A DNA stretch of 64,000 bases from Pandoraea sputorum (GTDB taxonomy: Bacteria; Pseudomonadota; Gammaproteobacteria; Burkholderiales; Burkholderiaceae), in assembly GCF_000814845.2 (NCBI RefSeq), contig NZ_CP010431.2, positions 248,001 through 312,000 on the forward strand, given 5' to 3'. The position numbers and the translations under genes are program-made. The notes beneath the pieces are model-generated. The model was not told the DNA's origin and did not search any database. It saw nothing but the letters and a program-made list of their open reading frames with translations. Below, one piece after another: positions 27,613-35,825 of the stretch. Within the stretch, counting starts at the first letter, position 1. Each line of letters opens with the position of its first letter.

Positions 27613-28670
27613 GCTGCGTTCTCCACGCCACCGGCCGCCGCACCTGAACGCTCAGCGTCGATCAGACGGTCGAGCACCTTGCGCGACTGCACGCCACCCG
27701 CGTCGATGTTCAGCTTGAGAATCTTCTTCTCGGGATACGCCGACAGATTGCGCTGCTGCGCTTCGAGCACTTCCTGGTCCTCGGCAAAGATGCCGCCCTG
27801 TCCACGCTTGATGGCGGCCGTCAGCTCGGCGTCTTCCGGCTTGAAGTTGCGCGCCATACCCCAGAAGTACCAGATCGATTCGTCGGTTTCGGGCGTGATG
27901 AAGTCGACGACGATGCTGCCTGCCTTCTTGTCGGCCGGCGCGTCATAGCCGCCATGACCTGCATGCGCAACACCGACTTCGATCATCACGTGACTCGGCG
28001 GGGTGAAGCGGCAGACCTGCCAGCGGTCGCACGGCACCTGATCGTCCAGACCGTTGGCGCGCAGTGCGCTCGCCCAGAACGGCGGCGCCTTGATGTTCTC
28101 CATATGGCGCGCCGTGATGACCATGTCGCCTTCGACGGTCGTCTTCGGCGGCGCTTCCTCGATCTCTTCCTGACCGATGCTCGTCGCGTGCACGTAGGTC
28201 TCGTGCGTCAGATCCATCAGGTTGTCGATCATCAGGCGATAGTCGCACTTGATGTGATACAGGCCGCCGCCGTACGCCCACTGCTCGCTCACGGCCCATT
28301 CCAGATGCGGGATCTCATCGGGATTCGCCAGGGCTTCGTCGCCCGGCCAGACCCACACGAAGCCATAGCGCTCGACGCACGGGAACGAGCGCGTCTTCGG
28401 GAAGCCGCCGACGCGCTGACCGACCATCTTTGTGCACTTGCCGCCGCCGTCCACCGTCAGACCGTGATAGCCGCACACGAGGTGGCCGTCCTTGACGAAG
28501 CCCAGCGACAGCGCTGCGCCGCGATGCGGGCAGAAGTCTTCGAGTGCCGCGACTTTGCCGTTGCCGTCGCGGAAGAACACCATCGCTTCGTTGCAGATCT
28601 TGCGGCCCAGCGGCTTCTCGGCGAACTCGTCGGCCGTGCATGCGACGTACCAGGTGTTTTTGAGGAACAT
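27609..28670 (-). CDS. vanA: vanillate O-demethylase oxygenase-type Rieske protein
   Basis: Mononuclear-iron oxygenase that would remove a methyl group (as formaldehyde) from a methoxybenzoate such as vanillate or syringate. It has 353 residues, the usual VanA length. The Rieske ligands are Cys47/His49 (CPHRG) and Cys66/His69 (CGYHG); the iron site motif DNLMDLTHETYVH supplies the Asp/His/His set. It is preceded by vanR 105 bases upstream on the same strand and overlaps vanB. Products would be protocatechuate from vanillate or 3-O-methylgallate from syringate, both suitable for the neighbouring dioxygenase. Confidence 0.87.
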   Translation of the reverse strand: MFLKNTWYVACTADEFAEKPLGRKICNEAMVFFRDGNGKVAALEDFCPHRGAALSLGFVKDGHLVCGYHGLTVDGGGKCTKMVGQRVGGFPKTRSFPCVERYGFVWVWPGDEALANPDEIPHLEWAVSEQWAYGGGLYHIKCDYRLMIDNLMDLTHETYVHATSIGQEEIEEAPPKTTVEGDMVITARHMENIKAPPFWASALRANGLDDQVPCDRWQVCRFTPPSHVMIEVGVAHAGHGGYDAPADKKAGSIVVDFITPETDESIWYFWGMARNFKPEDAELTAAIKRGQGGIFAEDQEVLEAQQRNLSAYPEKKILKLNIDAGGVQSRKVLDRLIDAERSGAAAGGVENAA

Positions 28671-28775
28671 GATCGTTTGTCTCCTTGGTGCGCCTTCGTA
28701 TGGAGGGTTTGGCGCACTCTCGTTTCGATTGGGATAGGGTGGATTAGCGTATTGCCGGATTCGGGAGCGCGCGGG

Positions 28776-29444
28776 TCAAAGCAACTGCGCGCCCATGCTG
28801 TGTTCCTGTGTGACGATGTGTTCGCGGCACATGAATTCGGCGCGGTCGGGCTGGCGTGCGGCAATCGCCTCGACAATCGCGTGATGCTGACGATGCGCGT
28901 ACGCAATGATGTCCGCGTACTGGCGTCGGTCCTCATGACCGAACGCCACCGTGCGCGGGGCCACGAACGGCACCAGATTGCAGCGCGCGATAAACCCTTC
29001 GAGCAGCGGATTGCGTGCGCCGGTGACGAGTAGATCGTGAAAGCGCGCATTGAGCGACGCATAGCCGATCTGCACTTCGGGCGTCATCTGATGGTCGGCG
29101 AGCAGCGCATCGCCTTCGGCCAGCAGTTCGCGCAGTTGCGTCAGCAATTCCGCACTCGCACCTTTCTCGGCGAGCAGACGTGCGGCATAACCTTCGAGCG
29201 CGCCACGCAAGTGCAACGCTTCGACGCTCTCGTCGCGGGTGTGTGCCCGCACGGCGTAGCCGCGTTGTCCGGCGCGCACAACCAGCCCTTCTTCCGCGAG
29301 CACCGGCAACGCCTGACGCACCGGCATGCGCGAGACCCCCAATTGCTCGGCCAGCTTGGCTTCGGCCAGACGCTCGCCCGGCGCGAGTTCGCCCTTGAGG
29401 ATCATTTCGCGCAGTTGGACCGTGGTCGGTGTGGGATGCAGCAT
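28776..29444 (-). CDS. vanR: GntR/FCD-family regulator, VanR-like
   Basis: A 222-residue GntR-type repressor: winged helix in residues 5-70 (LREMILKGELAPGERLAEAKLAEQLGVSRMPVRQAL) followed by an FCD effector domain of helices with metal-binding histidines. It is the first gene of the vanR-vanA-vanB run and divergent from ligB. Two GGGATCCC palindromes in the shared promoter region have the GGATCC core known from the Caulobacter VanR operator, supporting the name. The ligand is probably vanillate or a related methoxybenzoate. Confidence 0.8.
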   Translation of the reverse strand: MLHPTPTTVQLREMILKGELAPGERLAEAKLAEQLGVSRMPVRQALPVLAEEGLVVRAGQRGYAVRAHTRDESVEALHLRGALEGYAARLLAEKGASAELLTQLRELLAEGDALLADHQMTPEVQIGYASLNARFHDLLVTGARNPLLEGFIARCNLVPFVAPRTVAFGHEDRRQYADIIAYAHRQHHAIVEAIAARQPDRAEFMCREHIVTQEHSMGAQLL

Positions 29445-29512
29445 GCGTCTCCTTTCGTTCGCTTACACGCGTGCCGGACAGACTGGGCTTGCCAGCACCG
29501 GCTTTTTTTCAT

Positions 29513-29526
29513 TATGGGATCCCGTA
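29513..29526. promoter_or_regulatory. candidate VanR operator 1
   Basis: TATGGGATCCCGTA, a dyad with one mismatched pair, centred 75 bases upstream of the vanR start. Shares the GGGATCCC core with a second site 53 bases away. Confidence 0.65.
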
Positions 29527-29565
29527 ATTCGTAAAAGCATCAGTAAATACCCTTGTTTGTGCAGA

Positions 29566-29579
29566 TACGGGATCCCGGA
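29566..29579. promoter_or_regulatory. candidate VanR operator 2
   Basis: TACGGGATCCCGGA, centred 85 bases upstream of the ligB start. Same core as site 1. The centre-to-centre distance of 53 bases is close to five helical turns, so both sites face the same side of the DNA. Confidence 0.65.
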
Positions 29580-29657
29580 TAGACTCGGCCTGCATAAATT
29601 CGGGCTATTTCATTCTGCGGCCCGGGCATGACAAGACAAGAAACGGAGACTTTCAGC

Positions 29658-30512
29658 GTGGCAAAGATCATTGGGGGGATCGGGACGTCGCACGTGCCGA
29701 CCATCGGTGTGGCGTACGACAAGGGCAAGCAGCAGGATCCCGCGTGGGCACCGCTGTTCCAGGGCTACGAGCCTGTCGCGAAGTGGCTCGCGCAGAAGCA
29801 GGCGGACGTACTCGTGTTCTTCTACAACGATCACGCGACGACCTTCTTCTTCGACATGTACCCGACGTTCGCGCTCGGCGTGGGCGAGTCGTTCCCCATT
29901 GCCGACGAAGGCGCGGGGCTGCGTCCGTTGCCGCCGATTCGCGGCGACGTGGCGTTGCAGGCGCATATCGCCGAGTCACTCGTGAACGACGAGTTCGACA
30001 TTACGGTGTTCCAGGACAAGCCGATCGATCACGGCTGCGCGTCGCCGCTGCCGCTGCTCTGGCCGCACAAGCCGGACTGGCCGGGCACGGTCGTGCCCAT
30101 AGCCATCAACGTGCTGCAATACCCGCTGCCGACGGGCCGTCGCTGCTATCGCCTCGGGCAGGCGGTGCGTCGCGCCATCGAGTCGTATCCGGAAGACCTG
30201 CGTGTGGTCGTCGTGGGCACCGGCGGGCTTTCGCATCAGATTCACGGCGAGCGTGCGGGTTACAACGACGAGTCGTGGGACCGCGAATTCCTCGACCTGC
30301 TGGAGCGCGAGCCGGAGAAGCTGACTGAACTCAGGCACGTGGACTACGTCGAGCGTGGCGGTGCGGAGAGCGTCGAGCAAATCATGTGGCTGTCGATGCG
30401 TGGCGCGATGGGCCCGCGCATCAAGCGTTTGCACCTGAACTACTACCTCGCGACGACGACCGCCATGACCGTCGCGCTGTACGAAAACGACACAGAGGAC
30501 GACGCCGCATGA
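29658..30512 (+). CDS. ligB: class III extradiol dioxygenase, catalytic (LigB-type) subunit
   Basis: Non-haem Fe(II) dioxygenase that opens the ring of protocatechuate, gallate or 3-O-methylgallate. With the GTG start at 29658 the protein is 284 residues and begins MAKIIGGIGTSHVPT, putting the first iron ligand at His12, the same number as in Sphingobium LigB; this decided against the ATG at 29628. The second ligand is His59 (YNDHATT), a catalytic histidine lies in GGLSHQIHG, and a C-terminal Glu in GGAESVEQ completes the site. A modest SD (CGGAGA) precedes the GTG. Substrate choice among the three catechols cannot be decided by eye. Confidence 0.85.
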   Translation: MAKIIGGIGTSHVPTIGVAYDKGKQQDPAWAPLFQGYEPVAKWLAQKQADVLVFFYNDHATTFFFDMYPTFALGVGESFPIADEGAGLRPLPPIRGDVALQAHIAESLVNDEFDITVFQDKPIDHGCASPLPLLWPHKPDWPGTVVPIAINVLQYPLPTGRRCYRLGQAVRRAIESYPEDLRVVVVGTGGLSHQIHGERAGYNDESWDREFLDLLEREPEKLTELRHVDYVERGGAESVEQIMWLSMRGAMGPRIKRLHLNYYLATTTAMTVALYENDTEDDAA

Positions 30513-30868
30513 ACCCGCAACTCGAAGGCATCGAAGCGATCACCGGCACGTACGCGTTCGATCTGCGCGTGAGCAACCGCACGCTCAAGCTCAACCGCTT
30601 CTTCTGGCACATGATTCGTGCCGAGAATCGCGAGACGTTCCTGAAAGATCCCATCGCCGCTATGACCGCTGCCGGTCTTACCGCCGAAGAGCAGGCGATG
30701 GTGCAGGCGCAGGACTGGATCGGCCTCGTGCGTCATGGCGTGAACTTCTTCGTGCTGGAGAAGTTTGCGCGCGTGGTGCGCAAGACGAATCTCGAAGTCT
30801 ATGCGCTCATGCGCGGCGAATCGCTCGAAGCGTTCATGGCCACGCGTCGCGTGCCGACCATGCGCTGA
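30509..30868 (+). CDS. ligA: extradiol dioxygenase small (LigA-type) subunit
   Basis: A 119-residue helical subunit that caps the active site of the LigB-type partner. The LNRFFWHMIRAENRETFLKDP and LVRHGVNFFVLEKFARVV segments match the LigA family. The ATG overlaps the ligB stop by four bases, so the two are translationally coupled. The order here is ligB then ligA, the reverse of Sphingobium. A LysR gene begins one base after its stop. Confidence 0.85.
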   Translation: MNPQLEGIEAITGTYAFDLRVSNRTLKLNRFFWHMIRAENRETFLKDPIAAMTAAGLTAEEQAMVQAQDWIGLVRHGVNFFVLEKFARVVRKTNLEVYALMRGESLEAFMATRRVPTMR

Positions 30869-30869
30869 C

Positions 30870-32210
30870 ATGGCGATCGATACCGCCATCAGTCTGACCA
30901 ACGCGCCGCCGGCGCACCGGCTCGCGTGTCACGAACGCGGCACGTGGAGCCGTGCGCCGCAAAGCAACGAAGCCACGCTGCTGGTTCGCAAGCTGCGCGG
31001 ATTGCGCGCGATGGTCGCGGTGCTGGAGTGCGATTCCGTCGCGCGCGCAGCCCGCATGCTGCATCTCTCGCAATCGGCCGTTGCCCGTTCGATCTCGGAC
31101 ATCGAGGCGGAATTGGGCTTTCCGCTGTTTCACCGCAGCGGGCGCGGGCTGATTCCGAACGCGGCGGGGCAACGGCTCGGTGTGCGCGCGACGCGTGCGC
31201 TCGCGGAGCTGGCGAACGGCTATCGTGAAGCGTTCGCGGCGACGGCATCGCAAGCAGACGGCGGCGCGCGTGCCGCAAGCCGGTTCGCCGCCGTGGTCGC
31301 GCCGCAGCAACTCACGAGTTTCATTGCCGTTGCGGAACTGGGCAGCGGACCGTTGGCGGCGACGCGTCTGCAATGCTCGCAGCCGACCATCCAACGCAAT
31401 CTGGATCAGCTCGAAGACCTCATCGGCATCAAGCTGTTCCGGCGCACGCCGCGCGGTACGCGTCTGACCGACGAGGCCGTCGCGCTACTCGGTCCCGTCA
31501 AACGCGCGCTCGCGGAACTGGCGATTGCCGAAGACGAACTCGCACCGTTCGGCGGACGCCAGCAAGGCACGGTCATCGTGGCGGCCTTGCCGCTATCGAG
31601 CGGCTTTCTGCTGCCCAAGGCGATCGACAGTCTGCTGCACAAGTCGCCGTATCTCACGGTGACGGTCGTCGACGGTACCTACGAAGCGCTGGTGCGTCAG
31701 TTGCGCCAGGCGGACGTCGACATGATCGTCGGTGCGCTGCGTGCGAACGACGTGCCGCCGGATATCCGTCAGGAAGCGCTTTTCGAGGATCACCTGTCGG
31801 TCGTCGCGCGCGCGGACCATCCGTGCCTGACATCCGGCAAAACGCCTACGCTCGCCGAACTCGCCGGGTACGGCTGGGTCAGCCCGCTGCCGTGCACACC
31901 GGCGCGCGAGGTGTTCGAGCGTGTGTTCCATGCAGAAGGTCTTGCGCTGCCGCACACGCAGGTGCACGCGAGCAGCTCGCCGGTGGTGCGCGGGTTGCTT
32001 TCGTCGAGCGACCGTCTCGCGTTGCTCTCGCCGGTGCAGATCACGTCGGAGTTGCGCACGGGGGAGCTGGCCGTGGTGCCGGTGACGTTGCAGCACGCGC
32101 GCCGTTCCATCGGCGTGGCCACGCGCCGCGACGGTTTGCTTTCACCGGCCGCAGAGCAGTTGCTCGACGAATTGCGCGCGCTTGCGCCGACGATGCAGCA
32201 TCCGTCGTAA
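30870..32210 (+). CDS. LysR-type regulator with two tandem helix-turn-helix domains
   Basis: A 446-residue protein, about 140 longer than a normal LysR regulator because it has two LysR-type HTH domains. The first covers about residues 41-100 (MLHLSQSAVARSISDIEAEL, FHRSGRGLIPN), the second about 148-206 (RLQCSQPTIQRNLDQLEDLI, FRRTPRGTRLT). The effector domain follows from about 215. It starts one base after ligA, so it is probably in the dioxygenase unit, and lies 394 bases before the transporter/ring-fission operon, its likely target. The ATG at 30870 was chosen; earlier in-frame starts lie inside ligA. There is no sign of frameshift between the HTH copies. Confidence 0.85.
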   Translation: MAIDTAISLTNAPPAHRLACHERGTWSRAPQSNEATLLVRKLRGLRAMVAVLECDSVARAARMLHLSQSAVARSISDIEAELGFPLFHRSGRGLIPNAAGQRLGVRATRALAELANGYREAFAATASQADGGARAASRFAAVVAPQQLTSFIAVAELGSGPLAATRLQCSQPTIQRNLDQLEDLIGIKLFRRTPRGTRLTDEAVALLGPVKRALAELAIAEDELAPFGGRQQGTVIVAALPLSSGFLLPKAIDSLLHKSPYLTVTVVDGTYEALVRQLRQADVDMIVGALRANDVPPDIRQEALFEDHLSVVARADHPCLTSGKTPTLAELAGYGWVSPLPCTPAREVFERVFHAEGLALPHTQVHASSSPVVRGLLSSSDRLALLSPVQITSELRTGELAVVPVTLQHARRSIGVATRRDGLLSPAAEQLLDELRALAPTMQHPS

Positions 32211-32338
32211 ATCCGTTGCAGGTCGCTCGCCGATGCCCCGGCGAGCGCGGCGAAAATCGCCGGATTCGCCATGACTTGCATGTCTCGCCTCACTCGCTCA
32301 CGCACGATTTTTCGACGACGTGACGCCTCCTGACGACT

Positions 32339-32363
32339 GCCCGCCGTGCCTTGTACGGCGGGC
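32339..32363 (+). terminator. hairpin downstream of the double-HTH LysR gene
   Basis: Nine-bp perfect stem with a 7-nt loop, 128 bases past the LysR stop. No T-run follows, so it could be an attenuator or transcript-end structure and not a true terminator. Confidence 0.35.
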
Positions 32364-32402
32364 GTTCCACTCGCGAAACGTCGCTCGTCCCGCAGCGCGA
32401 AA

Positions 32403-32438
32403 TTCCCCTCGTAAAAAACGTCTCGCAACGTAGGGGAA
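32403..32438. repeat. inverted repeat, possible operator
   Basis: TTCCCCTCGT at 32403-32412 is matched by ACGTAGGGGAA at 32428-32438 with one bulged base. Located about 170-200 bases before the substrate-binding protein gene, a likely place for LysR-type control, although the spacing does not follow T-N11-A. Confidence 0.4.
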
Positions 32439-32604
32439 ATCTCGGGGATATACGAAAAACGCAACGCTCGACGCGAGAAGGTCGTTCGACGCGCTCATTT
32501 CGTCTGCCTAAGCTGTTCCGGATACATAGAAAAGGCGCGCCAACCCCCGGCGCGGCTTCATGAAAAACGGATCGGTGCTACGACGCCGACGAGGAGACGA
32601 CACC

Positions 32605-33804
32605 ATGATGAAGCGCCATCTCTGGCTCGCTGTGGCACTTGCGAGCGCTTGCCAATTCACCGCCGTTTCGGTCGCGCGCGCCGAGGAAATCAAGGTCGGC
32701 GTGCTGGGCCTGTTCTCCGGCTCCGCATCGTGGTGGGGTACTGAATATCGTCGCGGCCTGAACCTGTGGATGGAGCAGAACAAGAGCAAAGTCGGCGACG
32801 ACACGATTGTGCTGCTGGAGCGCGACGAGGGCGGCGTGAACCCGCAACGCACGCGTCAGCTTGCTCAGGAACTCGTGGTGCGCGATCAGGTGCAGTACCT
32901 GTTCGGCGGCTCATTCACGCCGAACGTGCTGGCCATGGCCGACGTCGTGAACCAGACCAAGACGCCGCTCGTTATCGGCAACTCGGGCACGTCGAGCGTC
33001 ACGCTCAAGTCGCCGTACTTCGTGCGTACGGGCTTCACCCAGTGGACCGTGAGCGTGCCGCTCGTCGAATACGCCGCGAAGAAAGGCGTGAAGAATGCGG
33101 CCATCGTGGTCGCCGACTTCGCCACCGGCTACGACGCCATCGACGCCTATAGCGAGACGTTCAAGAAGGCGGGCGGCAAGGTCGCCGTTGAAGTGAAGGT
33201 GCCGCTGGGCACGACGGACTTTTCCAGCTACCTGCAACGCGTGCGTGACGCCAAGCCGGACGCCGTCTTCATGTTCATGCCGGTCGGTCCGATGTCGGCA
33301 GGCTTCGTGAAGGCGTTCAAGGAGCGCGAACTCGACAAGGCAGGCATCCAGTTGTTCGCCACGACCGAGACGATGGAGTCGGACCTGCCCGCGATTGGCG
33401 ACAGCGCACTGGGCACGATCACCGCACTGCATTACTCGCCGTTCCTCACGACGCCGGAGAACACCGCATTCGTTAAGGCCTACAAGGCGAAGTACGGCCC
33501 GGGCGCACTGCCGTCGATTGCTTCGGTTTCGGCCTACGACTCGATGACGCTGATCGCACAGATGATCAAGGCGACCAAGGGCAAGAAGGACGCCGACAAG
33601 GCGATTGCCGCTGTGAAGGGTTACGCGTGGGTGAGCGCACGCGGTCCGGTGTCGATCGATCCGAAGACGCGTGAAATCGTGCAGAACGTGTACATCCGTC
33701 GCGTGGAAACCATCGACGGCAAGCTCGGCAACAAGCCGATCGACACGTACAAGTCGGTGGTCGAGCCGTGGCACATCAGCCACCCGGAAGTGGCCGCGAA
33801 GTAA
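32605..33804 (+). CDS. ABC transporter periplasmic substrate-binding protein (branched-chain amino acid type)
   Basis: A 399-residue periplasmic binding protein of the Leu/Ile/Val (LivJ) class with a signal peptide (MMKRHLWLAVALASACQFTA through SVARA). The VGVLGLFSG and GGSFTPNVLAMADVVN segments are typical. In this context it more likely captures an aromatic acid than an amino acid, as several Burkholderiales aromatic operons use such systems. ATG 32605 is preceded by GAGGAGACGAC. It opens the operon livH-livM-livG-livF-galB-galC-galD and two more genes. Confidence 0.85.
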   Translation: MMKRHLWLAVALASACQFTAVSVARAEEIKVGVLGLFSGSASWWGTEYRRGLNLWMEQNKSKVGDDTIVLLERDEGGVNPQRTRQLAQELVVRDQVQYLFGGSFTPNVLAMADVVNQTKTPLVIGNSGTSSVTLKSPYFVRTGFTQWTVSVPLVEYAAKKGVKNAAIVVADFATGYDAIDAYSETFKKAGGKVAVEVKVPLGTTDFSSYLQRVRDAKPDAVFMFMPVGPMSAGFVKAFKERELDKAGIQLFATTETMESDLPAIGDSALGTITALHYSPFLTTPENTAFVKAYKAKYGPGALPSIASVSAYDSMTLIAQMIKATKGKKDADKAIAAVKGYAWVSARGPVSIDPKTREIVQNVYIRRVETIDGKLGNKPIDTYKSVVEPWHISHPEVAAK

Positions 33805-33859
33805 CGCAGGCGACACCCCCCCGAAGTTCGCTCTGTTCGTTAGGTTTCGGTAATTCCTC

Positions 33860-34732
33860 ATGACGCAATCGCTTGCCACTTTCCTGTCGTTGTCGATTGA
33901 CGGTGTGGCCTACGGGATGCTGCTGTTTCTCATCTCCGTGGGCCTCACGGTCACGCTCGGCGTAATGCGCGTAGTCAATCTCGCGCACTCCGCCTTTGCC
34001 ATGATCGGCGGTTATTTCACCCTGTGGGCCATGCAGCGTGCCGGCCTCGATTTCTTCGTCGCCCTGCTCGTCGGCGTGCTCGGCACGATGGTGCTCGGTG
34101 CGGTGCTCGAGCGCACGCTGTATCGCTGGGTCTACACGGCCAACGGTCTGGGGCAGTTGCTCATGACGATCGGCCTCGCGTTCATCATCTGCGCGATTGC
34201 CAAGCATCTCGCTGGCACGGAGTTGCAGACCATTCCTGTGCCGCAGGGCCTGCGCGGCACGTGGGACTTCGGGGCGTTCTCGGTGTCCGTGTATCGCATC
34301 TTTGCGCTGGTGTGCAGCGCGGTCGTGGCCTTCGGTATCTGGCTGGGGCTTGAGCGCACGTCGTTCGGTGCGAAGCTGCGTGCCGCCGTCGACAATCCGC
34401 GCATGGCGCGCTGCGTCGGCATCGACGTGCCGCTCGTGTTCTCGATCACGTTCGCCATCGGTTGCGGTCTGTCGGGCCTTGGCGGTGCGCTGTCGAGCCA
34501 GATCCTGCCGCTGGAGCCGTACTACGGCCTGAAGTATCTGGTGCTGGTGCTGATCGTGGTTGCCGCCGGTGGACTGGGCAGCCTGCGCGGTTCGCTCTAT
34601 GCCGGTCTGCTGCTCGGTCTGATCGACACGCTCGGCCGTTACTACGTGCCTGCGCTTGGCGCTTTCATGATCTATCTGGCCGTGCTGGCCATTCTGCTGA
34701 TCCGCCCGCAAGGGCTGGTCGGTCGTGCGTAA
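33860..34732 (+). CDS. livH: ABC transporter permease, LivH-type
   Basis: Inner-membrane permease of 290 residues with about eight hydrophobic segments; GVMRVVNLAHSAFAMIGGYF and the cytoplasmic loop RAAVDNPRMARCVGIDV are LivH hallmarks. It pairs with LivM in the channel. It follows the binding-protein gene by 55 bases and precedes livM by 13 bases, in the same operon. Confidence 0.9.
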   Translation: MTQSLATFLSLSIDGVAYGMLLFLISVGLTVTLGVMRVVNLAHSAFAMIGGYFTLWAMQRAGLDFFVALLVGVLGTMVLGAVLERTLYRWVYTANGLGQLLMTIGLAFIICAIAKHLAGTELQTIPVPQGLRGTWDFGAFSVSVYRIFALVCSAVVAFGIWLGLERTSFGAKLRAAVDNPRMARCVGIDVPLVFSITFAIGCGLSGLGGALSSQILPLEPYYGLKYLVLVLIVVAAGGLGSLRGSLYAGLLLGLIDTLGRYYVPALGAFMIYLAVLAILLIRPQGLVGRA

Positions 34733-34745
34733 GCGGAGGGTGAAG

Positions 34746-35825
34746 ATGTCAATTACGAAACCCTCGCAAGCGCTGAGCGGTGCGGCGCAAGTGGCACCGG
34801 CGCTGCGTCGCAAGCGCCTCGGCATGCTCGACGCGCTGCTGCTGCTCGCCGCCGTCGCCACGTACTTCTTCGCCGATCTGTATCTGGCGCTCGCCACGAG
34901 CGTGCTGATCATGATCATCTTTGCGCTCTCGCTCGACCTGGTGCAGGGCTACTGCGGCATCGAGACGCTGGGACACGCGGCGTTCTTCGGTAGCGGTGCC
35001 TATGCGGCCGGTCTGTTCGCGCTGCATGTGTCGCCGAATCCGTTGCTGGGTCTGGTGGCCGGTGCCGTGGTGGCGGCTGTCGTCGGGCTGATTACCGGCA
35101 TTGTGGTGCTGCGTGTGAGCGGGCTGACGCAGATCATGCTCACGCTTGCGTGCGCCACGCTGCTGTACGAAGCGGGCAACGTCGCCAAGTCCATCACGAT
35201 GGGCGACGACGGCCTGACCGGCTACAGCATCGCGCCGGTGCTGGGCATGTTCGAGTTCGACATCTACGGCCACACGGCGTATCTGTACGCGCTCGCGGTG
35301 CTGCTCGTCGTCTATCTGTTCACGCAGTTTCTCGTGAACTCGCCGTTCGGCCTGACGGTGCAGGGCATTCGCGAGAACGCGATGCGCATGTCGCTGCTGG
35401 GCGTGCGCGTCGGCCTGCGTCGCCTGATGCTGTACACGATTGCCGCCGCTGTCGCGGGTGTCGCCGGTGCGTTGTCCGCGCAGGTCAACAACATCGTTGC
35501 GCTCGACACGCTGTCGTTCACGCTCTCGGCGAACGTTCTCGTGATGCTCGCCCTCGGCGGCACTGGACGCCTCTACGGCGCAGTACTCGGCGCGGTCGTT
35601 TTCATGGTGCTGTCCGACCGGATTGCCGCCATCGACCCGACGAACTGGCTCGCCGCGCTCGGCGTGCTGCTGATCGTCGTGGTGCGCTTCGCGCCGGACG
35701 GCCTCATTGGTCTGGTGGATCGGTTCGCTGCGCGCGTGCTTCGTTCCGCATCGGTGCCTGCTGTTGCACCGGCATCGGCGGAGAACACCAACGCAACGAC
35801 CACGGACAAGGAGGTGACGCCGTGA
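34746..35825 (+). CDS. livM: ABC transporter permease, LivM-type
   Basis: Second permease, 359 residues with an N-terminal charged tail and about nine membrane segments. The GYCGIETLGHAAFFGSGAYA and QGIRENAMRMSLLGVRVGL motifs match LivM. ATG 34746 with SD GGAGGGT was preferred over the in-frame ATG 34725 inside livH. It overlaps livG by four bases. Confidence 0.9.
   Translation: MSITKPSQALSGAAQVAPALRRKRLGMLDALLLLAAVATYFFADLYLALATSVLIMIIFALSLDLVQGYCGIETLGHAAFFGSGAYAAGLFALHVSPNPLLGLVAGAVVAAVVGLITGIVVLRVSGLTQIMLTLACATLLYEAGNVAKSITMGDDGLTGYSIAPVLGMFEFDIYGHTAYLYALAVLLVVYLFTQFLVNSPFGLTVQGIRENAMRMSLLGVRVGLRRLMLYTIAAAVAGVAGALSAQVNNIVALDTLSFTLSANVLVMLALGGTGRLYGAVLGAVVFMVLSDRIAAIDPTNWLAALGVLLIVVVRFAPDGLIGLVDRFAARVLRSASVPAVAPASAENTNATTTDKEVTP

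Larger units (their letters stand above)
32211..32604. other. 394-base intergenic region upstream of the ABC transporter operon
   Basis: No gene seen. It contains a CGGCGA-AAA-TCGCCG hairpin near 32248, a strong 9-bp hairpin at 32339-32363 (GCCCGCCGT / ACGGCGGGC) with no T-run, and an inverted repeat at 32403-32438. It must hold the promoter and control sites for the ten-gene operon, but no textbook -35/-10 pair was found. Confidence 0.5.
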
